In this document: piece after piece, positions 9,855-18,860 of the stretch
How the letters are laid out: every line of letters begins with the position of its first letter
Position numbering within the stretch: position 1 is the first letter of the stretch
Source of the DNA: Micrococcales bacterium
GTDB lineage: Bacteria; Actinomycetota; Actinomycetes; S36-B12; GCA-2699445
DNA length: 33,264 nucleotides
Direction of reading: 5' to 3'
NCBI GenBank assembly: GCA_002699445.1
Contig: PAAU01000035.1
Location: forward strand, 1 to 33,264
Position numbers and translations under genes: made by a program
The notes under the pieces: generated by a model
Databases searched by the model: none
What the model saw: the letters and a program-made list of their open reading frames with translations, nothing else
What the model was told of the DNA's origin: nothing

Positions 9855-10589
9855 ATGACCGAGGCCCATACCTTTGTCTTTCTTCTGATTCCGACACTGG
9901 CGGGTATCGCCTCTGCGTTGTTCGGACTTGCATGGAAGCCGTCGGGTCAGGTCCGCAGCGGAGTCCAACACTTTGCTGCCGGAATCGTCTTCGCGGCCGT
10001 TGCCAGCGAGGTGATCCCAGAGATCCTTCGGCGCGACTTCATCATTGCCTTTGCTATCGGATTTCCTCTCGGAGTTTTAACGGTTGTGTCACTGCGTCAG
10101 ATGGACCGCCTACTGCAACGGCGGCGAGCGGCTGCCGGGACTGAACAGGCCACGGGTGCCATCGGAATAGTGGCGCCGGTGGCCGTCGACCTCGCCGTCG
10201 ACGGATTACTTGTCGGAGTGGGTTTCATCTCCGGCACCGGTATGGGCAGACTGCTAGCGATTGCCTTGACCATGGAGATGATGTTCCTGGGTTTGAGCGT
10301 CTCCCAAATGCTCACAAAACATGGATATTCGAGGCGCCGGGCGGCGGGGATCACCGTTGCGCTTGCATTCGTTCCTATAACCGTCGGGCTCCTCACGGTG
10401 ACATTCCTTGGAGGATTATCCGGAGCCGCCTTGGTTGTCCTCCTGGCATTTGGAAGCGCGGCACTGCTATATCTGGTGACCGAAGACCTCCTTCTGGAAG
10501 CACACGAGACTAATCCCAACGATTCCGTATGGGTGACAGCGCTCTTCTTCATGGGTTTCATGGCCGTCATCCTGGTGGAGGGCTTCTAG
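9855..10589 (+). CDS. ZIP-family-like metal transporter
   Basis: Multiple TMs; HFAAGIVFAAVASEVIPEI; AVDLAVDGLLVGVGF; EDLLLEAHE. Confidence 0.7.
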   Translation: MTEAHTFVFLLIPTLAGIASALFGLAWKPSGQVRSGVQHFAAGIVFAAVASEVIPEILRRDFIIAFAIGFPLGVLTVVSLRQMDRLLQRRRAAAGTEQATGAIGIVAPVAVDLAVDGLLVGVGFISGTGMGRLLAIALTMEMMFLGLSVSQMLTKHGYSRRRAAGITVALAFVPITVGLLTVTFLGGLSGAALVVLLAFGSAALLYLVTEDLLLEAHETNPNDSVWVTALFFMGFMAVILVEGF

Positions 10590-10944
10590 GATGTACCTGA
10601 CGACTCCTGGCGCTCATTCGACCCTCAGCAACAGCGCCACTATCAGCGAAAAGGTCCGTTAAGCAGGCGGCCTCGATGGGCTTCATCAGCCATTCCGGGC
10701 AGCCGTTATGCGAGAGGTTGCAGAGGAGAGGCACGGAACAGAAGGGCATGTCATGCCTCGGCTGCTGGTGATTCCTTGTGGTCGTGCGGTGCGACTTCTG
10801 GTTTTGTGCCCCTGCTAGCGCGGAAAGGGGCGTGATGCAGGCGAAGCTAAGTGTGGGGTGGCGATTGGGTGTTTTTTCCTCAAGGGATCCTCAAGGTTTC
10901 GTCTTTGTAGTGGCCAGCGGAGAGTATGGGCTGGTTATGTGGGT

Positions 10945-11133
10945 AACTGTGCGGCCTTTCGTGTGGACTCAGGGTGGTGTGATGCAGCGCAGATCGTTCA
11001 CGATGTTGACTGCCGGTGTGGTGGTGGGCCTGATGGCCCCGGTGGGTGGCATAGCCACCGCATCGGAAACGACACCCACCGGTGACAGTATTTCTGTCGC
11101 ACGTAGTGGTTTGTCGTTGACCGTGACAGCACC
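10945..11133 (+). repeat. 189-bp inverted repeat, left copy (signal-peptide region)
   Basis: Matches the reverse complement of 23410-23598 with about 11 mismatches by eye and no indels. Confidence 0.85.
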
Positions 11134-12679
11134 CCGAGAAGCCGATGCTGGTGAGGTCGTGACCATCACCGGCCGCGTGAAACACAATCGAGTGCAACGC
11201 AGTCGAAAATCCCGAGTGAAGGCCAAACTAAAGCTGCAGCACCACACACCCAAGAGCACCAAAGCCAGGAAAGCAAACAGCAAAGCTCGTTGGATCACGA
11301 TCGGTAAAACAACAACGACCCGCAAAGGCACCTACAGTACGTCGCTGACAATGCCGGAAATCACCGGAAAGCTAAAACTACGGGCGATAGCAAAGACCCG
11401 ACGTCCCCGCGCACGGGCACACAAGCGTTTCCACATCCGCATCACCCCCACCACCACTCCCCCCGCGGTAACGACTCCACCCGCTACCACGACTCCTGTT
11501 GCACCCGAAGTACCCAGCCAGCAACTCAACCCCGGCACACCCACCGACGGCACGCCCACCGACAGCACACCCACACCACCACCGCCGTGCACAGTTACTG
11601 ACATAAATACCGGCGAGCAGACCTCCGGATCCACGGCAGCACAACAAACTATCGACGCCGCAACTGCTGACGCCACACTGAATATCACCGGAATCTGCAA
11701 TGAATCAGATATCACCATCAACAAGAACCTGACATTGACCGGTGACGGAACCATTGACGCCCGACAGCAAGGCCGCGTCCTAATCAACCATGGTGCCGAC
11801 TTGATTATCAGTGGTGACCTCACTCTCACCGGCGGCCTAGCTCCAAGCGACAACATCATGGGGTCCCCTCACTTGTTCGGCGGCGGCATCTACAACCAGG
11901 GTGGAACGGTGCAACTCGCAGGCAGCGTTCGAATCAGTAACAACGAAGCGGGGGCTGATGCACCAAACGGCTATGGTGGCGGGATTTTTAACGACGGCAG
12001 TATTAGCGCAGCGACATTGATCCTCAACGGCGGCAGTATCACCAACAACATCGCCAGCGAAGGTGGCGGCATCTACAACTACGGAGGGACGGTGGAACTT
12101 AACGACGGCAGCATCACCAACAACACCGCCGAAATCATTGGTGGCGGTGTTGTTAACGACGGCAGTGATAGCACAGCCAGTGGCACAGCGACATTGACCC
12201 TCACCGGCGGCAGCATCACCAACAACACCGCCGAGCAGCGTGGTGGCGGCATCTCCAACCACGGAGGGATGGTGGAACTCAACGGCGGCAGCATCACCAA
12301 CAACACCGCGGAGGGAGTTGGTGGCGGCATGCACAACAGCAGCGCCGGGACGGTAGAACTGAACGGCGGTACTATCACCGGCAACACCTCCGCAAACGGT
12401 GGCGGCATCTTCAACTTCGGGACGGTGACCCTCGACGGCGATGCGACAATCACCGGCAACACCGCCGCAAACGGTGGCGGCATCTTCAACAACAGCGGAA
12501 CAGTCACCCTCAACGGCAACGCCACTATCACCGGCAACACCGCGCAAGACAATGGTGGCGGTATCTACAACAGCGGAACGTTGGAGGTGAACGGTAGCTC
12601 CGTCACCTTTGGTGACGTAGCGGCTGTGTCTGACAACGCAGCGCCGGCGAATCCGAATATCCGTTTCCCGTCGCCCTAG
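10982..12679 (+). CDS. Secreted repeat protein: basic Ig-like region, Thr/Pro linker, right-handed beta-helix (GGGIxN) repeats
   Basis: Signal peptide MQRRSFTMLTAGVVVGLMAPVGGIATASE; Thr/Pro-rich linker; repeated ELNGGSITNNTAE..GGGIYN units. ORF is open upstream to 10778. Confidence 0.85.
   Translation: MQRRSFTMLTAGVVVGLMAPVGGIATASETTPTGDSISVARSGLSLTVTAPREADAGEVVTITGRVKHNRVQRSRKSRVKAKLKLQHHTPKSTKARKANSKARWITIGKTTTTRKGTYSTSLTMPEITGKLKLRAIAKTRRPRARAHKRFHIRITPTTTPPAVTTPPATTTPVAPEVPSQQLNPGTPTDGTPTDSTPTPPPPCTVTDINTGEQTSGSTAAQQTIDAATADATLNITGICNESDITINKNLTLTGDGTIDARQQGRVLINHGADLIISGDLTLTGGLAPSDNIMGSPHLFGGGIYNQGGTVQLAGSVRISNNEAGADAPNGYGGGIFNDGSISAATLILNGGSITNNIASEGGGIYNYGGTVELNDGSITNNTAEIIGGGVVNDGSDSTASGTATLTLTGGSITNNTAEQRGGGISNHGGMVELNGGSITNNTAEGVGGGMHNSSAGTVELNGGTITGNTSANGGGIFNFGTVTLDGDATITGNTAANGGGIFNNSGTVTLNGNATITGNTAQDNGGGIYNSGTLEVNGSSVTFGDVAAVSDNAAPANPNIRFPSP
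11876..12600 (+). repeat. Coding tandem repeats of the beta-helix protein
   Basis: Recurrent GGCGGCATCTACAAC / GGCAGCATCACCAACAACACCGCC motifs about every 60-100 bp, encoding GGGIxN and GSITNNTA. Confidence 0.8.
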
Positions 12680-12738
12680 ACAGCGCACATAACCGGTGGC
12701 GCATTCATCTTCGGATGGCCCCGGCACAGTCACATCCG
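12674..12738 (+). repeat. Dispersed hairpin repeat, copy A (at the 3' end of the beta-helix gene)
   Basis: CCCTAGACAGCGCACATAACCGGTGGCGCATTCATCTTCGGATGGCCCCGGCACAGTCAC; matches copies B, C and D. Confidence 0.75.
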
Positions 12739-12772
12739 GGGATCTGGTGGCGACGGACTAGTCTTCCCCGGA
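12735..12772. terminator. Candidate terminator hairpin between convergent genes
   Basis: TCCGGGGA...TCCCCGGA inverted repeat with a weak T-rich tail (ATCTTCTTTT). Confidence 0.4.
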
Positions 12773-12803
12773 CGGTTAATCTTCTTTTACCTCCCCCGAC
12801 CAC

Positions 12804-13100
12804 TCATCGATCATCCTCAAGTTCTCGAAACTTCACATGCCGTCGCGGCTGGACCATCATGGGCTCCACGGCATCATGCCAAGTCTTATAGTGCTGCGTT
12901 CTTTTGTGGGCTGCGGCCGCATCGGCATCCAGATAAGCCTCAATCATGACAAAGCGAGTGGAATCATCGGACTGTTGGAGCAGCTGGAAATCGATATGTC
13001 CCGGCTCTTGCTTGCTGAGTCGTGCATCTTCTATCGATTCGCGGATGAAGTTAGCGACATCCGCTTCATGGACATGTACGTAGACATGGGTGAGATCCAT
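12804..13100 (-). CDS. ABM / putative quinol monooxygenase-like protein
   Basis: 98-aa ORF: HIDFQLLQQSDDSTRFVMIEAYLDADAAAAHKRTQHYKTW, the typical ABM pattern. Confidence 0.88.
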   Translation of the reverse strand: MDLTHVYVHVHEADVANFIRESIEDARLSKQEPGHIDFQLLQQSDDSTRFVMIEAYLDADAAAAHKRTQHYKTWHDAVEPMMVQPRRHVKFRELEDDR

Positions 13101-13329
13101 GTCGTAACCGTAGCTGAACTACACCCGCCCAACTCTGATTTGTACGTATTGGCTGCCTCGGCTGACGCCGCCGCCCACGAATCACAAAAAGGTAGGAGCA
13201 GGATGCAAAAGTCCTGCCGAAATATCTAGGATTTGCGAATATAGCGGCTGTGACGTCGGGGACCATTTGCCTTATTGAGTGTCGATGGTTCGCCAGCCAA
13301 CCGGGGAGTTGGGGTTTCCCTTTCCCGTA

Positions 13330-13389
13330 GCCCTAGACAGCGCACACAACCGGTGGCCGAGTTCATCTTCGGACGGACCCCGCCTCAGT
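13330..13389 (+). repeat. Dispersed hairpin repeat, copy B
   Basis: GCCCTAGACAGCGCACACAACCGGTGGCCGAGTTCATCTTCGGACGGACCCCGCCTCAGTC; same as copy A with substitutions. Confidence 0.75.
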
Positions 13390-13519
13390 CATGTCTGGTG
13401 CTTCATGCCTTTGATCGATCGGCACACCAGCCGCAAAACCTGACATGACGCCGGTCACATCGCCACCGTCGCCGCTGGTAGGCAGCTTCTCAGTACGCTT
13501 CCGCCGGTCGTATCGGGGC
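13390..13519 (+). repeat. Dispersed repeat R2, copy a
   Basis: CTGGTGCTTCATGCC.TTGATCGATC...CCTGACaTGACGCCGGTCACa.CGCCACCG...GGCAGCTTCTCAG...GTCGTATCGGGGC, recurring at 14722 (direct) and 16341 (inverted). Confidence 0.8.
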
Positions 13520-13592
13520 GGGATTCGGTCTGGTTTGTGATTGTGAGCTGTTTAGGCCGGTTTCGTCATGTCTTTGGCTTTACGGTGGGTCT

Positions 13593-14714
13593 ATGTTTCG
13601 TCTCTTGTTTGTTGCGTTGTGTGTTGTTGCTGCCGCTTTGGTGTTGCCGTCGGCCAGTAATGCCGACCCTTTTCCTCCCCCCGTCGGGGAGCCTTCGAGG
13701 TACACGACGTGGGGTAAGGGGGATAAGCAATGTGAACCGTGGCATGTGCCGCACACGAACTGCAAAAAGATTAGACATCGAGGATTAGAGTTTCGGGGCG
13801 GCAAAGCTCACAGAGTGAATGTGACAAAAGCAGATCTGCGTAACTCCAGTTTCGTTTGTTCAAAGATGCGTAACGCAAAAGGCGGTGCCACGGTCTGGAA
13901 AAACTCGGATTTCCGCGGCGCATCGATACCGGGCTTTAAAGCCCGCAAGAGTAATTTGTCGAACACAGATTTTTCGCCAACAAACTGCAACAAGAAGCCA
14001 AACAAGAAGCGGGCTCTGCGGGCGCAACCCCCATGTATGCCCGATTGCACCTCAGCGAATCTGAAAGGTGCGGACCTGAGATCTGCGGACCTGAGCGGCT
14101 CGAACCTGACCGGCGCGGATCTGAGCAAAGCGAACCTGACAGGTGCAAACGTGAGCGGCTCGAACCTGACCGGCGCGACCTTGAGCGGCGCCAACCTGAC
14201 AGGTGCAAACGTGAGCGGTTCGATCCTGAAGGACGCGCGGCTAAATCAGACGGTGCTATTCAACGCGAATCTGTCATTTTCGGGGACCCTGAGCGATAGG
14301 CAACTTGACGATGTGTTGTTCTTTCAAACAAAAATGCCTGACACGACCATCCGAAGCGACAATTTCATTCCAAAACCCAACGGTAATTTCAAAATCCTGG
14401 AAGATACGAACCTGAGGGGTGTAGACCTGAGCGGCGTAAAACTGATAGGTGCGCGCATCTCAGACTCGGACCTGACCGGCGCGAACCTGTCCGGTGCGGA
14501 CCTGTCCGGTGCAGACCTGTCCAGTACGAACCTGAGGGGTGTAGACCTGAGCGGCGCAAACCTGCGTAACGCGGACCTACGCTGGGCGAACCTGGTCCGC
14601 CCGGACCTGAGAAATGCGAACCTGACCAACGCGAAAATGCCTGAGAACACGGATGAATTGACCACCTGCAATACGACGATGTCGAATGGAACCATCGATA
14701 ACACCGACTGCTGA
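13593..14714 (+). CDS. Secreted pentapeptide-repeat protein
   Basis: Signal peptide MFRLLFVALCVVAAALVLPSASNA; long A(D/N)LxG arrays (ANLTGANVSGSNLTGATLSGANL...). Confidence 0.9.
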   Translation: MFRLLFVALCVVAAALVLPSASNADPFPPPVGEPSRYTTWGKGDKQCEPWHVPHTNCKKIRHRGLEFRGGKAHRVNVTKADLRNSSFVCSKMRNAKGGATVWKNSDFRGASIPGFKARKSNLSNTDFSPTNCNKKPNKKRALRAQPPCMPDCTSANLKGADLRSADLSGSNLTGADLSKANLTGANVSGSNLTGATLSGANLTGANVSGSILKDARLNQTVLFNANLSFSGTLSDRQLDDVLFFQTKMPDTTIRSDNFIPKPNGNFKILEDTNLRGVDLSGVKLIGARISDSDLTGANLSGADLSGADLSSTNLRGVDLSGANLRNADLRWANLVRPDLRNANLTNAKMPENTDELTTCNTTMSNGTIDNTDC

Positions 14715-14721
14715 CCTGCCG

Positions 14722-14845
14722 TAGTCACGTCTGGTGCTTCATGCCGTTGATCGATCCACAAGACCTGACTTGACGCCGGTCACACCGCTACCGCCGCCGT
14801 TGTTAGACAGCTTCTCAGCACTCTTCCCACAGTCGTATCGGGGCA
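14722..14845 (+). repeat. Dispersed repeat R2, copy b
   Basis: Direct copy of R2a immediately after the pentapeptide gene stop. Confidence 0.8.
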
Positions 14846-15077
14846 AATTCAGCTCATCAGCCGATAACACCAGTAACCCGACCGCCGCATCGATACGTAC
14901 ACCATCGGGTTAGGTGTAACTGTCGATGAGGTCATCCAGGTGATGCGACTCCATGCCCACTAGTAGACGTCACGAGCAGCCGAACCGGTAGACCGAATGG
15001 TCAATCTGTGGACAAACGAAAGCACCAGACTCTAGGCGTGGCTGTGGCGGGTCCCATCCGAAGATGAACCCCGCCAC
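14846..15077 (-). repeat. Repeat block D: hairpin plus decayed ORF start, inverted relative to 21798-22023
   Basis: The minus strand reads GTGGCGGGGTTCATCTTCGGATGGGACCCGCCACAGCCACGCC...CACAGATTGACCATTCGGTCTACCG...ATGGAGTCGCATCACCTGGATGACCTCATCGACAGT..., closely paralleling 21798-22023. The reading frame has TAA where the other copy has GAA. Confidence 0.8.
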
Positions 15078-15221
15078 CGGTCGTATTGGGTCAGAACTAG
15101 AACCTGCTGCGTACCTTCGCATTTAGGTATTGATAATTCGGATGTTGATATGGGGCCGTGTCGCGCTGATGCTTTCCCACGTTCTCCTGAGACGCCAACT
15201 CGACTCTGCCAGGCTTGCTGT

Positions 15222-16037
15222 GTGGGCGTTTGGAAGCAGATTATCGAGACCATTCCCTGGTGGTCGATACCAATTTTTTGCTTCATCCTGATTAGTGGCC
15301 TCTCGATGCTCGCCCGAGGGCTTGCTCAAAGGAGTAGCCAAGAACAGCGGCTGAAAGAGATCGCGGATTACAGCCAGAAACTGACCTCCGCGACCGCAAC
15401 CGGCCTTTTTGTCCTGATCGGTTTCTGCATAACGATGAGTTGGTCGACCTTCAACGCGGGCCAATCAGCAATCGACTCGCAGTTCTCGGGTGCAGACAGG
15501 ATTCTTGTGGCATTGGACACCTCCAACCTTTCGGAGCAGGACCGGAAAGACTTCTCCAACAACTTGGCCGAATATCTGGATAAAGCTTCGACTGAGGACA
15601 TCGAGTCGTTGCGGGCTGGTCAAATCCGTCCGCTTCCATCCGATGATTTCATTTATAGTTTGGAATTGGCTGTGATCGCGCTGACCGACGAATCCAAAAG
15701 AATGGGAGAAGTAACCAAACAGCTTTTGGTCACATCGTTGTTGGACATAGTGTCCGGGCGTGCCGAGTTGCAGTCGGTTTCCAATCGAGTACTTCCCGCT
15801 GGCTTGCTGGGGTTGGTTTTTCTGGCCGCGATGTTTGTCGCGATGGTGATGGGCGCAAGTATGTCTAGAGTGAGGCGGCCCTATTTGCTCATCGGGTGGG
15901 CGCTCGTCATGTCCCTGGCGCTTTCGGTGCTGATTTGGCTGTCGCAGCCCTTTTACGCCCCCCTTGAGATTGATGTCAAGTCGCTATCAGAGCTTGCGGA
16001 CGTAGCTCGTGAGCCGAAAAAATATGTAGATGATTGA
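15222..16037 (+). CDS. DUF4239/bestrophin-like-domain membrane protein (start uncertain; ORF open from 15150)
   Basis: N-terminal TM, cytosolic/periplasmic helical region and a C-terminal TM pair (LPAGLLGLVFLAAMFVAMVMG, YLLIGWALVMSLALSVLIWL). Possible GTG start at 15222. Confidence 0.6.
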   Translation: MGVWKQIIETIPWWSIPIFCFILISGLSMLARGLAQRSSQEQRLKEIADYSQKLTSATATGLFVLIGFCITMSWSTFNAGQSAIDSQFSGADRILVALDTSNLSEQDRKDFSNNLAEYLDKASTEDIESLRAGQIRPLPSDDFIYSLELAVIALTDESKRMGEVTKQLLVTSLLDIVSGRAELQSVSNRVLPAGLLGLVFLAAMFVAMVMGASMSRVRRPYLLIGWALVMSLALSVLIWLSQPFYAPLEIDVKSLSELADVAREPKKYVDD

Positions 16038-16263
16038 CGAATAAGCACGACTGGGCTGGTGAGACGCGCGAGGGCTGGCCCGGACTCCGCGGCCCCGATG
16101 GTCGTTGGGTCCCTGCTGCTGCCGACACAGACGCCAGCCCCCTGTGGCTACTCATCTATAACCATGTTGTTCAAGGCGCAGCCCGAGACCTTCTCATGCG
16201 CCAAGTCATCGAAGCCGAAGAGATTATTGGGGGCCGTACGGTTGACCCGCGGGGGACCGACTT

Positions 16264-16341
16264 CCGATACGACCGGGAAGCGTACTGAGAAGCTGCCTAC
16301 CAGCGGCGATGGTGGCGGTGTGACCTGCGTTATGTCAGGTC
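16264..16341 (-). repeat. Dispersed repeat R2, copy c (inverted, partial)
   Basis: The reverse complement gives ACCTGACATAACGCAGGTCACACCGCCACCATCGCCGCTGGTAGGCAGCTTCTCAGTACGCTTCCCGGTCGTATCGG, matching R2a. Confidence 0.8.
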
Positions 16342-16537
16342 TCGTCATCCCGGCGATTACTGCTGTGAGCTTGCCTGAAGCCGCATCGTCACAGCCGTCT
16401 CCTGCTTTTTGTCGGCCAGTCGAGAATGGATAACACCAGTCAGATCAGCCCGTGCCTCGCAGTGTGCATGGCAGGTTGGAGTCTTGTTGGGCTTTCCAGG
16501 TCCGGGTCCACTTAGCCCTCCCCGGCATTGTTGACGC

Positions 16538-16650
16538 CACAGGGTGTCGGACAGCCGCCGCCGCCGAAGCCGCCGCCGCCGGCGCCGCCCGGGTACGGAG
16601 CGTCACCTAAACCACTGCCCCCGCCACCGGCTGGCCCAGCGCCGCCTGCG
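16538..16650 (+). repeat. CCG-rich low-complexity tract (Pro-rich coding remnant?)
   Basis: CAGCCGCCGCCGCCGAAGCCGCCGCCGCCGGCGCCGCCC... encodes QPPPPKPPPPAPPGYG...; no credible complete ORF. Confidence 0.5.
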
Positions 16651-16863
16651 ATCACTAGGGTCTTAGTAAGGACCTTGTATCGGAGTCAGACGGAGCTGGC
16701 CCGGGGTCGTCACAAATCGTTTTTCCGTAACGGTCAGTACTTTCACGACAGTTGCTAGCTGGACCGACGGTTATGATGTGAGGATGGACTGGAGTCAAAG
16801 TGTCGCTTGGTCGGGGGCGTCACATACGGTGTCGCAGGACCATGTGACACGCGGTCCATAATC

Positions 16864-18756
16864 ATGTTGCGGTCAGGTGCCTTCGACAAACCCATTCGCT
16901 GCGCAAGTGCAATTGTTCTGGTGATCGTGTCGGCACTTGTTGCCACATCCTGTGGCAACACGAGTGATGACGTTCGCACCGTCGAGGTGAACGCGCTTTG
17001 GTATGGCGTTAACCAGGAATCTGGTGAGTCTCAGGGCGGAGTTACGCCTGTTCTTATCCGGTTCTCGGCCCGAAGTAATGAACTCGACATTGATGTAGCG
17101 GACCAGAAGTCGTCAGGTGCGGGTTCACAGTGGGTTGCAGCATCATGGTTGGGCGCGACCACGAGCTTGCTGGACCACACAGTTGATCCGGCTACGGTCC
17201 GACTGATGTTTGAAATTTCAGAATCTATCGACGGGCCATCTGCAGGTGCGCTTATGGCCGTTGGGGTCGCAGCAGCGTTGCGTGGAGACTCGATTCACCC
17301 AAGGATGGCGATGACGGGAACCATTGAAGTGGATGGTTCCATTGGCGGTGTGGGTGGACTGCCTCAGAAAGTAAAAGGCGCTGCTTCCGCCGGTGTAGAG
17401 ACCGTTCTCATTCCCAGCGGACAACGAACGGTCCAGGCGTCAGGTTCTGGCGACTTAGTCGACTTGGTCGACATGGGCACGGAGCTTGGCGTTACTGTTC
17501 GTGAGGTTGACGATATTGCTCAGGCGTATCAGGTCATGACGGGTAAGGAATTGGATGGGGCGGATCTTGCCCCGGTTTCCGATCCGCTCACGGATAGTTT
17601 TGAGAAGAAACTGCAGGTGCTGACTCGAAACCGGTTAAAGGCTCTTGAAACCACGATGAAGATACTCGATGACCGCCAACCACGTGCGGCAGATCCCGCC
17701 TCCAACTGGTTTCAACGAGCCATCGATGCCCAGGAAGAAGCTAAGCGTGCCGCAGCGTCCGGAGACTCAACAGTTGCCTACGAATCAGCCATGACCGCCA
17801 GTCTGGTGGCGCAGCAGGCGTTGTCGACGATGGCTGTCAAGGATGCCATTCGCGCACAAGGCACGGCGTCGGTACGTGACCAGATATTGAGTAGGGCGCA
17901 ACGGCTGGATGATCGTGCGCGCAAAACGACGCGTGATCTAGCGAGTAGTTCCGAATTCTCGGAACCTGCGAGGGCTTTGGCCTTCGGCGACGCCCTCGCT
18001 TGGATCACGACCGGTGGTCTTGTTGCTTTCCTCACGGCCAATAGTTTGGAAGCGTCATCTGCGAAGCCAGCTCTGCTGAAAGAGGCTGGTGCGGCCCTTG
18101 CGCGCAGCGAGATATATTTCGAGTCGTCTCGAGATGCTTTGGTGTTGTTGAATGAATTGCGTGACGGTAGGAAACCTGCTGAAACAAACCATGTCGCGGT
18201 CGCGGATCTGATGTGGGAAGCCGGCAGTGCATCACTTGCCTACCTTGACGACGTCGTCCTCAACCGCATTTCGGGGGACACACCCTTATCGACCTCAAAG
18301 CGCAGCAATTTTTTGGAATCTCCCGATTCCGATTATGTATATGTGACTCAGTCAGAGGCTTATCTAGAGAAACTCGTCGAAGGACTTAATGCTTCTGCTG
18401 CAGCGACGGTGAAGTCTGCTGTCGCGCTGGAACGTTATGTCTACACCGCCTACTTGATTGCCAAGTACGAAACTCTGCAGTCATCCCTGGACATAGATGG
18501 TTACGTGAGCGGACCCGGTAACAGCGCACAACTTGATGAGTATGTGACGCTCGCCCAGGAGCATCTCGACGAGTTGATGTCCGAGACTGCAGCGGTGGGT
18601 ATTGACACATCGTATTTGTACCTGCTCGCCGAGTGGGGCACGTCCCGACACAGCCGGGGTAAGGCCAGCGGTAACGCACTTGATGAAACATATGCACTCG
18701 CATTCCTTTGGCGCGCATTCGTGATCGGCCAGATTCATCGTCTCGTATCGGGCTAA
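16864..18756 (+). CDS. Lipoprotein with Lon-protease (S16) proteolytic domain and long helical C-terminus
   Basis: Lipobox LVATSCG; S16 motifs IDGPSAGALMAVGVA (Ser) and GTIEVDGSIGGVGGLPQKVKGAASAGVETVLIP (Lys); no AAA+ domain. ORF is open upstream to 16807. Confidence 0.82.
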   Translation: MLRSGAFDKPIRCASAIVLVIVSALVATSCGNTSDDVRTVEVNALWYGVNQESGESQGGVTPVLIRFSARSNELDIDVADQKSSGAGSQWVAASWLGATTSLLDHTVDPATVRLMFEISESIDGPSAGALMAVGVAAALRGDSIHPRMAMTGTIEVDGSIGGVGGLPQKVKGAASAGVETVLIPSGQRTVQASGSGDLVDLVDMGTELGVTVREVDDIAQAYQVMTGKELDGADLAPVSDPLTDSFEKKLQVLTRNRLKALETTMKILDDRQPRAADPASNWFQRAIDAQEEAKRAAASGDSTVAYESAMTASLVAQQALSTMAVKDAIRAQGTASVRDQILSRAQRLDDRARKTTRDLASSSEFSEPARALAFGDALAWITTGGLVAFLTANSLEASSAKPALLKEAGAALARSEIYFESSRDALVLLNELRDGRKPAETNHVAVADLMWEAGSASLAYLDDVVLNRISGDTPLSTSKRSNFLESPDSDYVYVTQSEAYLEKLVEGLNASAAATVKSAVALERYVYTAYLIAKYETLQSSLDIDGYVSGPGNSAQLDEYVTLAQEHLDELMSETAAVGIDTSYLYLLAEWGTSRHSRGKASGNALDETYALAFLWRAFVIGQIHRLVSG

Positions 18757-18860
18757 GGCAGAAGGAGCGTCCGTTAGGTCGCGATCCGATGTCCGATAGA
18801 AGCGAACTCGGAGAGGACAGAGGATGAGAGCAACCGTCGCACCATCGCCCCATTTGTCGT

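Noticed and set aside
11837-12733. 298-aa antisense ORF (and 12079-12552, 11332-11859) opposite the beta-helix gene
   Set aside because: Open only because the sense strand is a regular codon repeat; the sense frame has a signal peptide and coherent GGGIxN repeats.
14080-14640. Regularly spaced short repeats that could suggest a CRISPR array
   Set aside because: Periodicity is 15 bp in frame and codes for pentapeptides; no 25-40 bp repeat/spacer structure and no cas genes.
13390-14845. Integron gene cassette with attC sites
   Set aside because: R2 lacks the GTTRRRY-type core sites and attC-like paired arms by eye, and no IntI-like integrase is in the window.
16034-16288. 84-aa ORF after the DUF4239-like gene
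   Set aside because: Requires a TTG start, has no recognisable domain and ends inside R2c; possibly a truncated remnant but unsupported as a gene.
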